From Janthinobacterium sp. PAMC25594 (GTDB lineage: Bacteria; Pseudomonadota; Gammaproteobacteria; Burkholderiales; Burkholderiaceae_D): a stretch of DNA of 64,000 bases. This document shows, one piece after another, positions 48,909 through 57,694 of the stretch. The notes beneath the pieces were generated by a model. The model saw nothing but the letters and a program-made list of their open reading frames with translations, was not told the origin of the DNA and searched no databases. The DNA lies in NCBI RefSeq assembly GCF_019443505.1, contig NZ_CP080377.1, forward strand, positions 6,076,001 through 6,140,000. Reading direction: 5' to 3'. The position numbers were made by a program, and so were the translations under genes. Positions within the stretch are counted from its first letter, which is position 1. Every line of letters starts with the position of its first letter.

Positions 48909-50314
48909 CGACGGGGCAAACCGTGCGCCTGCCGTCGGTGGACCGCATCCTGGGCGACGCGGCTTGCCTGGCCCTGATAGCACACTACGGCCGCGTGCAG
49001 ACCCTGGCCTGCGCGCGCGCCGTGCTGGCCGAACTGCGTACCGCCATGCTGGCGGGGGCCGTGTGCGAAGAGGGCGCATCGAGCGCCGCCATCGTCGCGC
49101 AAATGGACGAACGCCTGCAATCGCAATCGCGCTCGCGGCTGCGCGCCGTGTTCAACCTGACGGGCACCGTGCTGCACACGAACCTGGGCCGCGCGCTGCT
49201 GCCCGACGCCGCCGTGCAAGCGGTGGTGGAAGCGCTGCAGTGGCCGATGAACCTGGAATTTGACCTGGAAACGGGCAAGCGCGGCGACCGCGACGACCTG
49301 GTCGAGGAACTGCTGCGCGAACTGACGGGGGCCGAAGCGGCCACCATCGTCAACAACAACGCGGCCGCCGTGCTGCTGATGTTGAATACCCTGGCGCAGA
49401 ATAAAGAGGTGATCGTTTCGCGCGGGGAGCTGGTGGAAATCGGCGGCGCCTTCCGCATCCCCGACGTGATGACGCGCGCGGGCGCTGTGCTGCGCGAAGT
49501 GGGCAGCACCAACCGCACCCACCTGGCCGATTACGCGAATGGCGTGAATGAAGACACGGCCCTCTTGATGAAGGTCCATTGCAGCAATTACGCCATTACC
49601 GGTTTCACGAAAAGCGTGGAACTCGATGAACTCGCGCCGCTGGCGGCAAAACACGGCGTGCCGACGGCGGTGGACCTGGGCAGCGGTACCCTGGTCGACC
49701 TGGCGCAGTATGGCTTGCCGCATGAAACGACGGTGCGCGAAACCATCGCGGCGGGCGCCGACCTGGTCACCTTCAGCGGCGATAAACTGCTGGGCGGCCC
49801 GCAATGCGGCGTCATCGTCGGGCGCGCCGACCTGATCGCGAAGATCAAGCGCAACCCCCTGAAACGCGCGCTGCGGGTCGGCAAGCTGACCCTGGCCGCA
49901 TTGGCCCCGGTGCTGCAGCTGTACCGCGCGCCGGACTTGCTGGCCGAACGCCTGACCACCTTGCGCCTGCTGACGCGCCCCGCGGCCGCCATGCGCGCGC
50001 AGGCGCAAACCCTGCTGCCGCTGCTGCAAGGCGCGCTGGGCAACGCTTACGTGGTGACGGCCGAAGCGATGAAAAGCCAGATCGGCAGTGGCGCCTTGCC
50101 CGTCGACCAGCTGCCCAGTTTTGGCCTGGCCGTCCGCAGCGCGCCCGCTTCGCGCCTGAGCAATCCCCTGGGAACGCTGGAGCAGCGCCTGCGCGCCTTG
50201 CCGTGTCCCGTGATCGGGCGCATCGGCCAGGACACCCTGTGGCTGGACCTGCGCTGCCTGGAAGCGGCGCACGAGACGGCCTTCATCGCGCAGCTCGCCG
50301 AGTTGTCCGCATGA
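48905..50314 (+). CDS. selA: L-seryl-tRNA(Sec) selenium transferase
   Basis: 469 residues. The PLP Lys is in [13 protein letters not shown] (about residue 294), and other SelA marks are [17 protein letters not shown] and [12 protein letters not shown]. It converts Ser-tRNA(Sec) to Sec-tRNA(Sec) using selenophosphate. It overlaps fdhE and selB by 4 bp on each side (ATGA in both cases). Confidence 0.97.
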   Translation: MTTGQTVRLPSVDRILGDAACLALIAHYGRVQTLACARAVLAELRTAMLAGAVCEEGASSAAIVAQMDERLQSQSRSRLRAVFNLTGTVLHTNLGRALLPDAAVQAVVEALQWPMNLEFDLETGKRGDRDDLVEELLRELTGAEAATIVNNNAAAVLLMLNTLAQNKEVIVSRGELVEIGGAFRIPDVMTRAGAVLREVGSTNRTHLADYANGVNEDTALLMKVHCSNYAITGFTKSVELDELAPLAAKHGVPTAVDLGSGTLVDLAQYGLPHETTVRETIAAGADLVTFSGDKLLGGPQCGVIVGRADLIAKIKRNPLKRALRVGKLTLAALAPVLQLYRAPDLLAERLTTLRLLTRPAAAMRAQAQTLLPLLQGALGNAYVVTAEAMKSQIGSGALPVDQLPSFGLAVRSAPASRLSNPLGTLEQRLRALPCPVIGRIGQDTLWLDLRCLEAAHETAFIAQLAELSA

Positions 50315-52266
50315 TCGTCGGCACCGCAGGCCATATCGACCATGGCAAGACGACGCTCACGCGCGCGCTGACGGGCGTGCACACGGACCGCCTGAAGGAA
50401 GAACAGGCGCGCGGCATTTCGATAGAACTCGGTTATGCCTACCTGCCGCTGGCCGACGGCACGGTGCTGGGCGTGATCGACGTGCCGGGCCATGAAAAAT
50501 TCATCCGCACCATGGCGTCCGGCGTGACGGGCATCGACTTCGCCTTGCTGGTGGTGGCGGCCGACGACGGCATCATGCCGCAGACGCACGAGCACCTGGC
50601 CATTTTGCGGCTGCTGGGCGTGACGCGCGGCGCCGTGGCGCTGACCAAGATCGACCGCGCCGATGGCGCCCGCGTGGCGCAGGTGGAGCTTGAGATCGAG
50701 GCGCTGCTGGCCGGTACGCCGCTGGCGGGCAGCCCGATCTTCCCCACGGCCGCCAGCCGCGACAACGATCCCGGCGTGGCCGCCTTGCTGGCGCACCTGA
50801 CGCAGGTGGCGCGCAGCCTGCCGCAGCGCGACGAGCGGCGCCTGTTCCGCCTGGGCGTGGACCGCGTGTTCACCTTGTCGGGACAGGGCACCATCGTCAC
50901 CGGCACGGCGCTGGCGGGACGCGCGCAGGTTGGTGACATGCTGCAACTGGCGCCTGGCGGCGCGCAAGCGCGCGTGCGCAGCATCCATGCGCAGAACCGC
51001 GCGGCCGAGACGGGCATGGCGGGCCAGCGTCTGGCGCTGAACCTGGCCGGCATCGAGCGCGAACGCATCGAGCGGGGCAACTGGATCGTCGCGCCCGAGC
51101 TGGCGCAGTGTTCCGAGCGCCTCGACGTGGAACTGACCCTGCTGCCCGACGCCGGCGTGCAATTGAAAGCCTGGTCGCCGCTGCACGTGCACCTGGGCGC
51201 GGCGCACCAGCTGGCGCGCGCCGTCATGCTCGATGGCGAGACCCTGTCACCGGGGCAGACGGGCAGGGTACAGCTGGTGTTCGAGACGCCCATGCACGGC
51301 GTGCCCGGCGACCGTTTTGTGGTGCGCAATGCGCAAGCGACGCAGACGGTGGGTGGCGGCATGGTGCTCGATCCGTTCGGCCCCGCGCGCAAGCGGCGCA
51401 GCCCGGCCAGGCTGGCCTGGCTGGACGCGCTGGCCGCCTTTGTGGCGCACGGCGATATCGCTGCCTTGCTGGCGCAAAGCCCGCTGGGCTTGCGCGAGTC
51501 GCTGCTGGTGCGCCTGTCGCTGCTGCCGGCGAACGCCATCGCGCTGCCGGCCGACACGCGGCGCATCGCCCTGCGCGGTGGCGACGCCCTGCTGCTGGCG
51601 CCGTCGGCGCAGGTGGCGCTGGAACAGCGCGTGCTGGCCGCCCTGGCGGTGTTCCATGCGCGCGCGCCCGACGAGGCGGGGCCGGAACTGTGGCGCCTGA
51701 AGCGCATCGTCGATGCGGAGATGGAAGACGCCTTGTGGAGCCACCTGGTTGAAGGCTTGCTGGCGCGCGGCGAGGTGCTGGCGCGCGGCGCCAGCCTGCA
51801 TCTGCCGACGCACAGCGTGGAATTGACGCCGCAGGAGCAGGCGGTCGCCGAACCCTTGCTGGCAGCGTTGCAGCAGGGGCGCTTCGAGCCGCCGTGGACG
51901 CGCGATCTGGCGCGCGACTTCGGCCTGGCCGAGGATGACGCGCGCCGGCTGTTGCGTAAACTTGCCAAGGCAGGGCAGATCAGCCAGGTCGTGCACGACC
52001 TGTTCTATCACCAGGCGGCGCTGGCCGAGCTGGCGCAGCTGGTGCGGGATCTGGCGCAAAAAGCCGAAGAGGAAGCAAGCCTTGCGCCCGGTTCCGGCGC
52101 CGTCAGCGCGGCCGTGTTCCGCGACGCAAGCGGTCTGGGCCGCAAGCGGGCGATCCAGGTTCTGGAGTTCTTCGACCGCGTCGGTTATACTCGCCGTGTT
52201 GGCAATGGGCATCTATTGCGCCCGCAGGCGCTATGGTCCTATACGGCAGCCTTGCCCAACAGCTAA
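50311..52266 (+). CDS. selB: Selenocysteine-specific elongation factor
   Basis: 651 residues from ATG 50311 ([20 protein letters not shown]). The GTPase region shows [20 protein letters not shown] and TKID. Domains II and III follow, then C-terminal winged-helix domains that bind SECIS RNA ([36 protein letters not shown]). It delivers Sec-tRNA(Sec) to UGA codons with a SECIS. The start overlaps the selA stop. Confidence 0.96.
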   Translation: MIVGTAGHIDHGKTTLTRALTGVHTDRLKEEQARGISIELGYAYLPLADGTVLGVIDVPGHEKFIRTMASGVTGIDFALLVVAADDGIMPQTHEHLAILRLLGVTRGAVALTKIDRADGARVAQVELEIEALLAGTPLAGSPIFPTAASRDNDPGVAALLAHLTQVARSLPQRDERRLFRLGVDRVFTLSGQGTIVTGTALAGRAQVGDMLQLAPGGAQARVRSIHAQNRAAETGMAGQRLALNLAGIERERIERGNWIVAPELAQCSERLDVELTLLPDAGVQLKAWSPLHVHLGAAHQLARAVMLDGETLSPGQTGRVQLVFETPMHGVPGDRFVVRNAQATQTVGGGMVLDPFGPARKRRSPARLAWLDALAAFVAHGDIAALLAQSPLGLRESLLVRLSLLPANAIALPADTRRIALRGGDALLLAPSAQVALEQRVLAALAVFHARAPDEAGPELWRLKRIVDAEMEDALWSHLVEGLLARGEVLARGASLHLPTHSVELTPQEQAVAEPLLAALQQGRFEPPWTRDLARDFGLAEDDARRLLRKLAKAGQISQVVHDLFYHQAALAELAQLVRDLAQKAEEEASLAPGSGAVSAAVFRDASGLGRKRAIQVLEFFDRVGYTRRVGNGHLLRPQALWSYTAALPNS

Positions 52267-52285
52267 GTATTAGCTCAGGCACCGC

Positions 52286-52381
52286 GGAAAGCACACTCAT
52301 CCGGTGATGTGGCCGGGCTTCAAACCCGGTGGAGGGCGTCAGACGTTCTCCCGTAGGTTCGACTCCTACTGTTTTCCGCCA
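52286..52381 (+). tRNA. selC: tRNA-Sec(UCA)
   Basis: 96 nt with an 8-bp acceptor stem (GGAAAGCA/TGTTTTCC), 5-bp T-stem (GTAGG/CCTAC), a long variable arm and anticodon loop CTTCAAA (UCA at 52320-52322), discriminator G and encoded CCA. The 8+5 layout is that of bacterial tRNA-Sec. It lies 19 bp after selB and is probably on the same transcript. Confidence 0.96.
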
Positions 52382-52438
52382 GTGATTCTTCCCTTTCTCC
52401 CTGCATGGCGATCGTCCCGGCGTTGACCTGTTGTCACG

Positions 52439-52468
52439 TTGCAGAAAATAAATGGTGTAATTGATAAT
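52439..52468 (+). promoter_or_regulatory. Possible promoter of the substrate-binding protein gene
   Basis: TTGCAG at 52439-52444 and GATAAT at 52463-52468 with an 18-nt spacer, about 57 bp before the start codon. Confidence 0.5.
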
Positions 52469-52524
52469 ATGCGACGATGCTGGCGCGGGCCGATGGTAAC
52501 ATCGGCGGAAATCCCCTGTAGCAG

Positions 52525-53250
52525 ATGAAAGCAAGCATGAAACAAGCAAGCATGGCACGGCTGCTGGCAGTGGCGCTGCTGATGCCGGCGCTGGCCGTGG
52601 CGGCTGGTCTGCGCATCGTCGGCGAGCACTTGCCGCCATCGAGCATGATGGAAGGCAATGTCGTCGTGGGACGTGAAACGACGAAGGTGCGCGACATCAT
52701 GGCGCGCGCCGGCATCGCCTACAGTATTGAATTGCTGCCGTGGAAGCGCGCGTATGCGCAGGCGCTGCGCGAAGCCGACACCTGCATCTTTTCCACCAGC
52801 CGCACGCAAGAGCGCGAAGCACAATTTCGCTGGATCGGTCCCCTCAACGAAGCGGAGTGGATACTGTATGGCCTGGCCGAGCGGCATCTGACGCTGCGTA
52901 CCCTGGCCGATGCGCGCGGCCTGGTGATCGGCACGGTGCTCGGTGACGCGCGCGACGACTACCTGCGCCAGCACGGCATGAACGTGGCGCCCGTGACGCA
53001 GGAGTGGCTCAATCCGCAAAAGCTGCTGCTGGGGCGCATCGACCTGTGGGCAGTGGGCATGGCGGTGGGCAGCAAGCCGTTTGCCGGCAAGGAGTGGGAG
53101 GGCAAGGTGGAACCGCTGCTGACCTTCAACCGCGTGCAGACTTACCTGGCCTGTAACCTCAAGGTGCCCGAGGCGCAGGTGGCTGCCATGCAGCGCGCCG
53201 CTGCCGCCATGCGTCGCGACGGCAGCATGGCGCGCGAGCATCATCGCTGA
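52525..53250 (+). CDS. Periplasmic solute-binding protein, family 3-like
   Basis: 241 residues with a signal peptide (to about residue 27, AVAAG). The body fits the bacterial family-3 amino-acid-binding fold (LRIVGEHLPPSS, ELLPWKRAYAQALREADTCIFSTSRT, LVIGTVLGDARDDYL). It belongs to the subgroup often found alone, without ABC permease genes, as here. It could act in sensing rather than transport; this is speculative. An alternative start lies at ATG 52537. Confidence 0.8.
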   Translation: MKASMKQASMARLLAVALLMPALAVAAGLRIVGEHLPPSSMMEGNVVVGRETTKVRDIMARAGIAYSIELLPWKRAYAQALREADTCIFSTSRTQEREAQFRWIGPLNEAEWILYGLAERHLTLRTLADARGLVIGTVLGDARDDYLRQHGMNVAPVTQEWLNPQKLLLGRIDLWAVGMAVGSKPFAGKEWEGKVEPLLTFNRVQTYLACNLKVPEAQVAAMQRAAAAMRRDGSMAREHHR

Positions 53251-53264
53251 TTCACTGCGCTGAT

Positions 53265-54005
53265 TCAGCTCTCCAGCCACTGGCGCACGCAGTTGCGTCC
53301 TTCGCGCTTGGCCTGGTACAGGGCCTGGTCCGCATGGCTGTAGGCCGTCTCGAACGGCGTGCCGACGCGGTTCCAGCTCAGGCCCACGCTGACGGTGATG
53401 GCGCGCGTGATGGGCGCCGCATGGCGCTGGCGGCCGACGCTTTCGCAGATGCGCTGCGCGATTTGCGCCGCCTCGTCGCGCGAAGAGGTGGGCCAGACCA
53501 CGGAAAACTCTTCACCGCCAACCCGGCCGATGGCCGTCTCCTGTCCCAATAATCCCTTCAGGCAGTCGACCACGGCCTGGATCACGCCGTCGCCGGCCGG
53601 GTGGCCGAAATCGTCGTTGACCTGCTTGAACAGGTCGATGTCGAGCACGATCAGGGCCATGTCGCCCTGCGCCAGGCAGCGCGAGGCATGCTCGATCACG
53701 GCGCCGCGATTCAGGGCGCCCGTCAGCGGGTCGTGCGTGGCGCGGTATTCGAGCTGGCCGGCCAGGGTTTGCAATTGCCGGTTCAGCAAATGCATGTCGC
53801 GCTCGGCGCGGTCGCTGCGGCCGATCAGCCGGCGCGTCTCGCGCATCAGGCGCTCGTAGTGAACGATCAGTTCACCGAGCACGCGGCGCTGCGCCTCGCC
53901 GCTGGCGTGAATGTCGGCGTGCATGCGCCGCGCGGCCGCCAGCGCCGCCGCTTCCACGGTGAACAGGTCGGGTTCCAGGCCGGACTCGGAGATGGCGGCG
54001 CGCAT
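53265..54005 (-). CDS. siaD: SiaD-type diguanylate cyclase
   Basis: 246 residues. The N-terminal 75 residues are helical and probably form a coiled coil (VHYERLMRETRRLIGRSDRAERDMHLLNRQLQTL). The GGDEF domain has an active GGEEF motif (IGRVGGEEFSVVWP) and no RxxD I-site at the usual position. It lies 3 bp after siaC, in the order siaA-siaB-siaC-siaD. In Pseudomonas aeruginosa SiaC binds and activates SiaD to make cyclic-di-GMP, leading to aggregation. Confidence 0.88.
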   Translation of the reverse strand: MRAAISESGLEPDLFTVEAAALAAARRMHADIHASGEAQRRVLGELIVHYERLMRETRRLIGRSDRAERDMHLLNRQLQTLAGQLEYRATHDPLTGALNRGAVIEHASRCLAQGDMALIVLDIDLFKQVNDDFGHPAGDGVIQAVVDCLKGLLGQETAIGRVGGEEFSVVWPTSSRDEAAQIAQRICESVGRQRHAAPITRAITVSVGLSWNRVGTPFETAYSHADQALYQAKREGRNCVRQWLES

Positions 54006-54008
54006 GCT

Positions 54009-54407
54009 CTAGCTGCCTCGCACGGGGTGGTCGCGGAAATCGAGCGCCGTGAAATCCTGCTGCAGCTCCTGGCCGAACTCCAGGATGGTGTCGTCGTCTT
54101 CGTCGTGATACCAGTTCAGGCGTACCTGGTTGCCGTCGATGGCGGCCTGGTTCAGGGTGTCGAACAGGGTAAACAGCATCTTCGTGCTGGAGCTGTTGAA
54201 GTAGGCCAGCGAGACGTTGACGGTGATGGCGCTCTCGCGGCAGGCGTCCAGGTAGGCGCGCACGGTGGCGATCAGCGGGCCATAGAAGGCGGCCGCGTTT
54301 TCCGGATAGGACTCGCCCTTGATCGACAGGGTGTGCTGCTCGAAACGGAAGTCGATTTCGGGCGAACTCGGGGTCGCGGCGATGAACAGTGGTGACGGTA
54401 ATTGCAT
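54009..54407 (-). CDS. siaC: SiaC family regulatory phosphoprotein (DUF1987)
   Basis: 132 residues of the DUF1987 family (FRFEQHTLSIKGESYPENAAAFYGPL). The conserved segment AYFNSSSTKML contains the Thr equivalent to the phosphorylated Thr of P. aeruginosa SiaC. When unphosphorylated the family binds and activates the cyclase SiaD; SiaB phosphorylates it and SiaA dephosphorylates it. The gene neighbours here fit exactly. Confidence 0.9.
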   Translation of the reverse strand: MQLPSPLFIAATPSSPEIDFRFEQHTLSIKGESYPENAAAFYGPLIATVRAYLDACRESAITVNVSLAYFNSSSTKMLFTLFDTLNQAAIDGNQVRLNWYHDEDDDTILEFGQELQQDFTALDFRDHPVRGS

Positions 54408-54429
54408 ATGCTTTCCTGAGTCGGCTCTT

Positions 54430-54987
54430 TCAAATGATGGCTTTGATGCAGAAGATGGTGTGCCCCGGCTCCTGGGGGTCCTGGACGAATTCGAATTCCA
54501 GCGGCTCGCTGGCGTCGCGCGCCATGGTGAGAAAACCCAGGCCCGCGCCCTTGCTGTCGGACGGCGCTTCCTCGCGCAGGGCCTTCTTGTAGGCGAGGCG
54601 GATTTCTTCCATCGTCATCGTGTGCAGCGGCTCCAGGCGGGCGCGGATCTGCGCCACGTTGTCCGTCGAGACGGGGTTGGCGCACAGCAGAAAAAAGCTG
54701 TCGCCGCGCGTGCCGATGCAAAACGAGCCGCGCCGCATCTGCTGGTCCAGCTGCGCATCGGGCGTCAGGCTGTCGGCGGAATAGTGCATGATGTTCTGCG
54801 ACATTTCGATGAACGAGGAAAAGATGCGCCGCCGCGTGGGTCCGGCCGCGCCGGCCGTGTCGAGGCGCGCCTTGATGGTTTCGGAAATGGCGCTCACCAC
54901 GTGCTGCGAGAAATAGCCCACGTAAAAAAAGATGATGTTGCGCTTGCGCGCCACATCCCAAAACTCGTTGAATTCTTCGTACAGCAC
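54430..54987 (-). CDS. siaB: SiaB family protein kinase (HATPase-like)
   Basis: 185 residues from a GTG whose first base is 54987 (read MLYEEFNEFWDVARKRN), chosen because AGGAG stands 8 bases before it; no ATG fits. It has a GHKL/HATPase-like layout: N-box SFIEMSQNIMHYS and glycine box DSKGAGLGFLTMARD. The family phosphorylates SiaC. It lies between siaA and siaC on the same strand. Confidence 0.87.
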   Translation of the reverse strand: MLYEEFNEFWDVARKRNIIFFYVGYFSQHVVSAISETIKARLDTAGAAGPTRRRIFSSFIEMSQNIMHYSADSLTPDAQLDQQMRRGSFCIGTRGDSFFLLCANPVSTDNVAQIRARLEPLHTMTMEEIRLAYKKALREEAPSDSKGAGLGFLTMARDASEPLEFEFVQDPQEPGHTIFCIKAII

Positions 54988-55052
54988 GTCCGTGCTCCTG
55001 GCTAGCCGGTGACCCGGTTTCTTGTTGATAATGTGGTTCGATGGCGCCAAAA

Positions 55053-56348
55053 CTACAGGCGGAAACAGAAAAAGGTCAGGTCGTCGCGGCGCGGCTGCTT
55101 GCCTTGCCAGGCGGCGCTGTCCTGCAGCAGCGCCGCCGCCACGTCGCCGGCGGGCGCGTCGCGTCGCGCCAGCAGCTGCTCGCGCATGCGCCGCTTGCCG
55201 TAGGCGATGTCGCGCGCGCCGCCGATCTGGTCGAGCAAGCCGTCGGTCGTGATGAACAGCAGGCTGCCGGCGGGAATGGCGAGCGTCTCGTTGTGCCAGC
55301 AGTAGCCGGCGGGCGTGTCGACATAGCCGACGCCCATGCGCGCGCCGTCGATGGCGCGCACGGTCTCTTCGCCCGGCGCCACCACGTACAGCGCCAGTTT
55401 CGCCCCCGCGAAACGCAGGCTGGCGCTGGCGTCGTCGTAACACAGGAAGGCGCAATCCATGCCGTCGTTCGAACCGGCGTGGCCGGCGTTGTCGCTGCCG
55501 GCGCCGTCCTGGCCCAGCAAGGTCTTGATGGAGCTGCTGACGGCGTCGATCAGGGCGGCCGGATCGCGCGGTCCCAGTTCGCGCAAGGCCTGGCTCAGGG
55601 CCGACGAGGCGATCAGGGTCATGAAGGCGCCCGGCACGCCGTGCCCGGTGCAGTCGGCGATGGCGGCGAACCAGCCGCCCGCGTGGCGCTCGAAGAAGTA
55701 AAAATCGCCGCCGACGACGTCGCGCGGCTGCCATTCCAGGTGCGCGTCGGGCAGGGTGGCGCGCAATTCCGCATCGGAGGTGCGCAGCCGGGCGCGCTGG
55801 ATCACGCTGGCGTAATCGATGCTGTGCATGATTTGCCGATTCTTTTCCGCCTGCATGGTGGCCACCACGTTCATCAGCTGCAAGCCGAAGCCCACGCCGG
55901 CCAGCGCACCAGCTTCCGTGATGATGAAGCCGTCGGCCAGCGCCTTTTCGCCCGCTTCCACGGCGCGGAAGGTGAGATCTTCGATGCTCATGGCGCCATC
56001 GACGATCAGCGGTTCCTTGTCCATGAAGGCGATGCAGCTCTTCTTGCCGTACACCTCGTGATAAAAGGGCTTGGACATCTGCGACATGAAGATGTTGCGG
56101 CTGATTAAGCCGATGGGTTTCTGCTGCTCCGTGACGGGCAGGCTCATCATGTCTCGCCGTTCCGTGAACAGTTCCAGCACGGCGAAATTGCTGGCGTCGG
56201 CCTGCACCGATTCCGTGGGGATGCACAGATCAAACGCCACGGAGGTGCGATAACGGGGAAGATGCAATCGAGAAGCGTTGAACTCCACAGCGGCTACCTT
56301 TACATGACGAGCGGACCCTTGTTGTCGCGACGGCAAGGCGACTGACAA
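55053..56348 (-). CDS. siaA: SiaA-type SpoIIE/PP2C phosphatase with CBS-like input domain
   Basis: 431 residues. The C-terminal half (about 190-431) is a SpoIIE-type PP2C phosphatase with metal-binding motifs RDVVGGDFYFF, ADCTGHGVPGAFMT, ITTDGLLDQIGG and DDLTFF. The N-terminal half has no membrane segment. It looks like a CBS pair (LPVTEQQKPIGLISRNIFM, KPFYHEVYGKKS, then EPLIVDGAMSIEDLTFRAVEAG and ADGFIITEAGALAGVGFG). P. aeruginosa SiaA instead has a membrane-bound periplasmic sensor and HAMP. It should dephosphorylate SiaC in response to a cytoplasmic, perhaps nucleotide, signal (inference). Confidence 0.85.
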   Translation of the reverse strand: MSVALPSRQQGSARHVKVAAVEFNASRLHLPRYRTSVAFDLCIPTESVQADASNFAVLELFTERRDMMSLPVTEQQKPIGLISRNIFMSQMSKPFYHEVYGKKSCIAFMDKEPLIVDGAMSIEDLTFRAVEAGEKALADGFIITEAGALAGVGFGLQLMNVVATMQAEKNRQIMHSIDYASVIQRARLRTSDAELRATLPDAHLEWQPRDVVGGDFYFFERHAGGWFAAIADCTGHGVPGAFMTLIASSALSQALRELGPRDPAALIDAVSSSIKTLLGQDGAGSDNAGHAGSNDGMDCAFLCYDDASASLRFAGAKLALYVVAPGEETVRAIDGARMGVGYVDTPAGYCWHNETLAIPAGSLLFITTDGLLDQIGGARDIAYGKRRMREQLLARRDAPAGDVAAALLQDSAAWQGKQPRRDDLTFFCFRL

Positions 56349-56447
56349 ACAGGCAATATCATCATGGTAGCCCTGGAATGTGACGGCTTGATTACCAGCT
56401 TGTCAAAACCGTATGCAAGATGGCTGCATGGCAATCCGTTGCCGGGC

Positions 56448-57038
56448 TTACAGGCGCCGGGCCAGCGCCTGCGCCTGTTCCAGCCAACGCGCGCGCTGCG
56501 CTGCGGTGGAATCGATCATGGGGCCGAAACTGGCCACCTTGACGGGCTTGACGCCGCAAAATTCCAGCGTCGTCTTGCGCAGCTGGTGGATGCCGGGCAT
56601 GTGGTAGACCCAGCGGAAATACCAGGGCGGCGTATCCATCGCCACCAGGAGCTGGGCCGTGCGGCCCTTCAGCAGCTGCGCCGGGAAAGCCTTGCCCGGA
56701 CGATACTTGAAGGCAAAGCCGGGCAGGAAGATGCGATCGACAAAACCTTTCAGCAGGGCCGGCGCGCCGCCCCACCAGATCGGGTAGGCGAACACCAGGT
56801 GTTCGGCCCAGCTGATGGCTTCCTGTGCGGCCAGCAAGTCCGGCTCCAGCGGCTGCACCTGGCGGTAGCCTTCATGCAGGTTCTGGTCGAAGTCCAGCTG
56901 GCCCAGGCGCAGTTCGCGCACGCTGTGGCCCGCGCTGCGGGCCGTGGCGGCATAGGCCTCGGCCAGGGCGGCGCAAAAACTGTCGCTGGACGGGTGGCCG
57001 AGGATGATGAGAATGCGTTTGGGTGTAATGTTGCTCAT
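56448..57038 (-). CDS. NAD(P)H-dependent quinone oxidoreductase, flavodoxin-fold
   Basis: 196 residues with a flavodoxin-like fold of the NQO/KefF/MdaB type: KRILIILGHPSSDSFCAALAEAY at the N-terminus, HLVFAYPIWWGGAPALLKGFVDRIF in the FMN and quinone region. It transfers two electrons from NAD(P)H to quinones. The MerR gene at 57255 lies upstream on the same strand and may control it, but a MITE-like element separates them. Confidence 0.87.
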   Translation of the reverse strand: MSNITPKRILIILGHPSSDSFCAALAEAYAATARSAGHSVRELRLGQLDFDQNLHEGYRQVQPLEPDLLAAQEAISWAEHLVFAYPIWWGGAPALLKGFVDRIFLPGFAFKYRPGKAFPAQLLKGRTAQLLVAMDTPPWYFRWVYHMPGIHQLRKTTLEFCGVKPVKVASFGPMIDSTAAQRARWLEQAQALARRL

Positions 57039-57111
57039 GCTGCAGGCTTTCCATTAAAGAACAGCTTGCATGCTAAAGCCTGCCCCTGGGGGCAGAGTCA
57101 AGCGGCCGCTA

Positions 57112-57269
57112 AGTAATCCTCAGGAAATTATTGTGAATTTATGACGAACAGAACCGGATGCTATGCAAGGCGCCCGCTGCGACGCAGTGCGAGCACTGCT
57201 AGCAGCGGGCAACGCCGCAGAGGGCCGGTTATGGAAGTCAGAAATCACAATAATTTATTGGGGGTTACT
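57112..57269. mobile_element. MITE-like palindromic element B, 158 bp
   Basis: Imperfect terminal inverted repeats of about 33 nt: 57112-57145 begins AGTAATCC and contains AAATTATTGTGA; 57237-57269 is the complement with AGTAACCC and the same AAATTATTGTGA. The centre is a long hairpin, GCCCGCTGC (57172-57180) with GCAGCGGGC (57202-57210), enclosing GCAGTGC-GA-GCACTGC. TA flanks both ends (57110-57111 and 57270-57271), as expected for an IS630/Tc1-type target (inference). No coding capacity. Its right end supplies the last four codons and stop of the MerR gene. Confidence 0.78.
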
Positions 57270-57620
57270 TAGGTGCTGGCGCGCCAGGCAGTCGCCGATT
57301 TCCGCGTCGATGTCGGCCAATTGCGCGTCGAGCCGGCGCAGGCGGGCGATATCCTGCTGTATCTGTGCGCGCTTGGCGGCGATGTGCCGCGACAGGGCGG
57401 CCCAGTCCGTGTCGTCGCCGGCCAGGATGGGCAGCAGTTCGGCCAGGCGGAAGCCCAGCGCCTGCGCCTGGCGTATCAGTCTGACTTGCGCCAGATCTTG
57501 CTGCGTGTAGACGCGGTAGGCGCCGGAGCGGCGCACGTCGCCCAGCAAGCCCAGCGTTTCATAGTGGCGCAAGGCCTTGGGCGAGGTGCCCGCCAGGCGG
57601 GCGATTTCTCCGATGTACAT
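57255..57620 (-). CDS. MerR family transcriptional regulator, 3' end rewritten by a MITE
   Basis: 121 residues with the MerR winged helix-turn-helix (MYIGEIARLAGTSPKALRHYETLGLL, YRVYTQQDLAQVRLIRQA), then a coiled-coil dimerisation helix (IAAKRAQIQQDIARLRRLDAQLADID). It has no Cys-rich effector loop, so it is not a metal sensor of the classic type. The last four residues (SNPQ) and the TAA stop are encoded inside MITE-like element B, so the original C-terminus was probably longer or different. Its target may be the quinone reductase gene downstream. Confidence 0.85.
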   Translation of the reverse strand: MYIGEIARLAGTSPKALRHYETLGLLGDVRRSGAYRVYTQQDLAQVRLIRQAQALGFRLAELLPILAGDDTDWAALSRHIAAKRAQIQQDIARLRRLDAQLADIDAEIGDCLARQHLSNPQ

Positions 57621-57694
57621 GCTTGTCCCTGGTTGAGCTGCGGCGCACGCAGTGTAGCGCAGGTGGCTTGCCAGGCGCTACCTTGCGCGCTGCC

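Noticed and set aside
54430..56226. A single long minus-strand frame joining the siaB region to sequence opposite another frame of siaA
   Set aside because: Upstream of GTG 54987 the translation is an out-of-frame shadow of siaA; only the SiaB part has family motifs.
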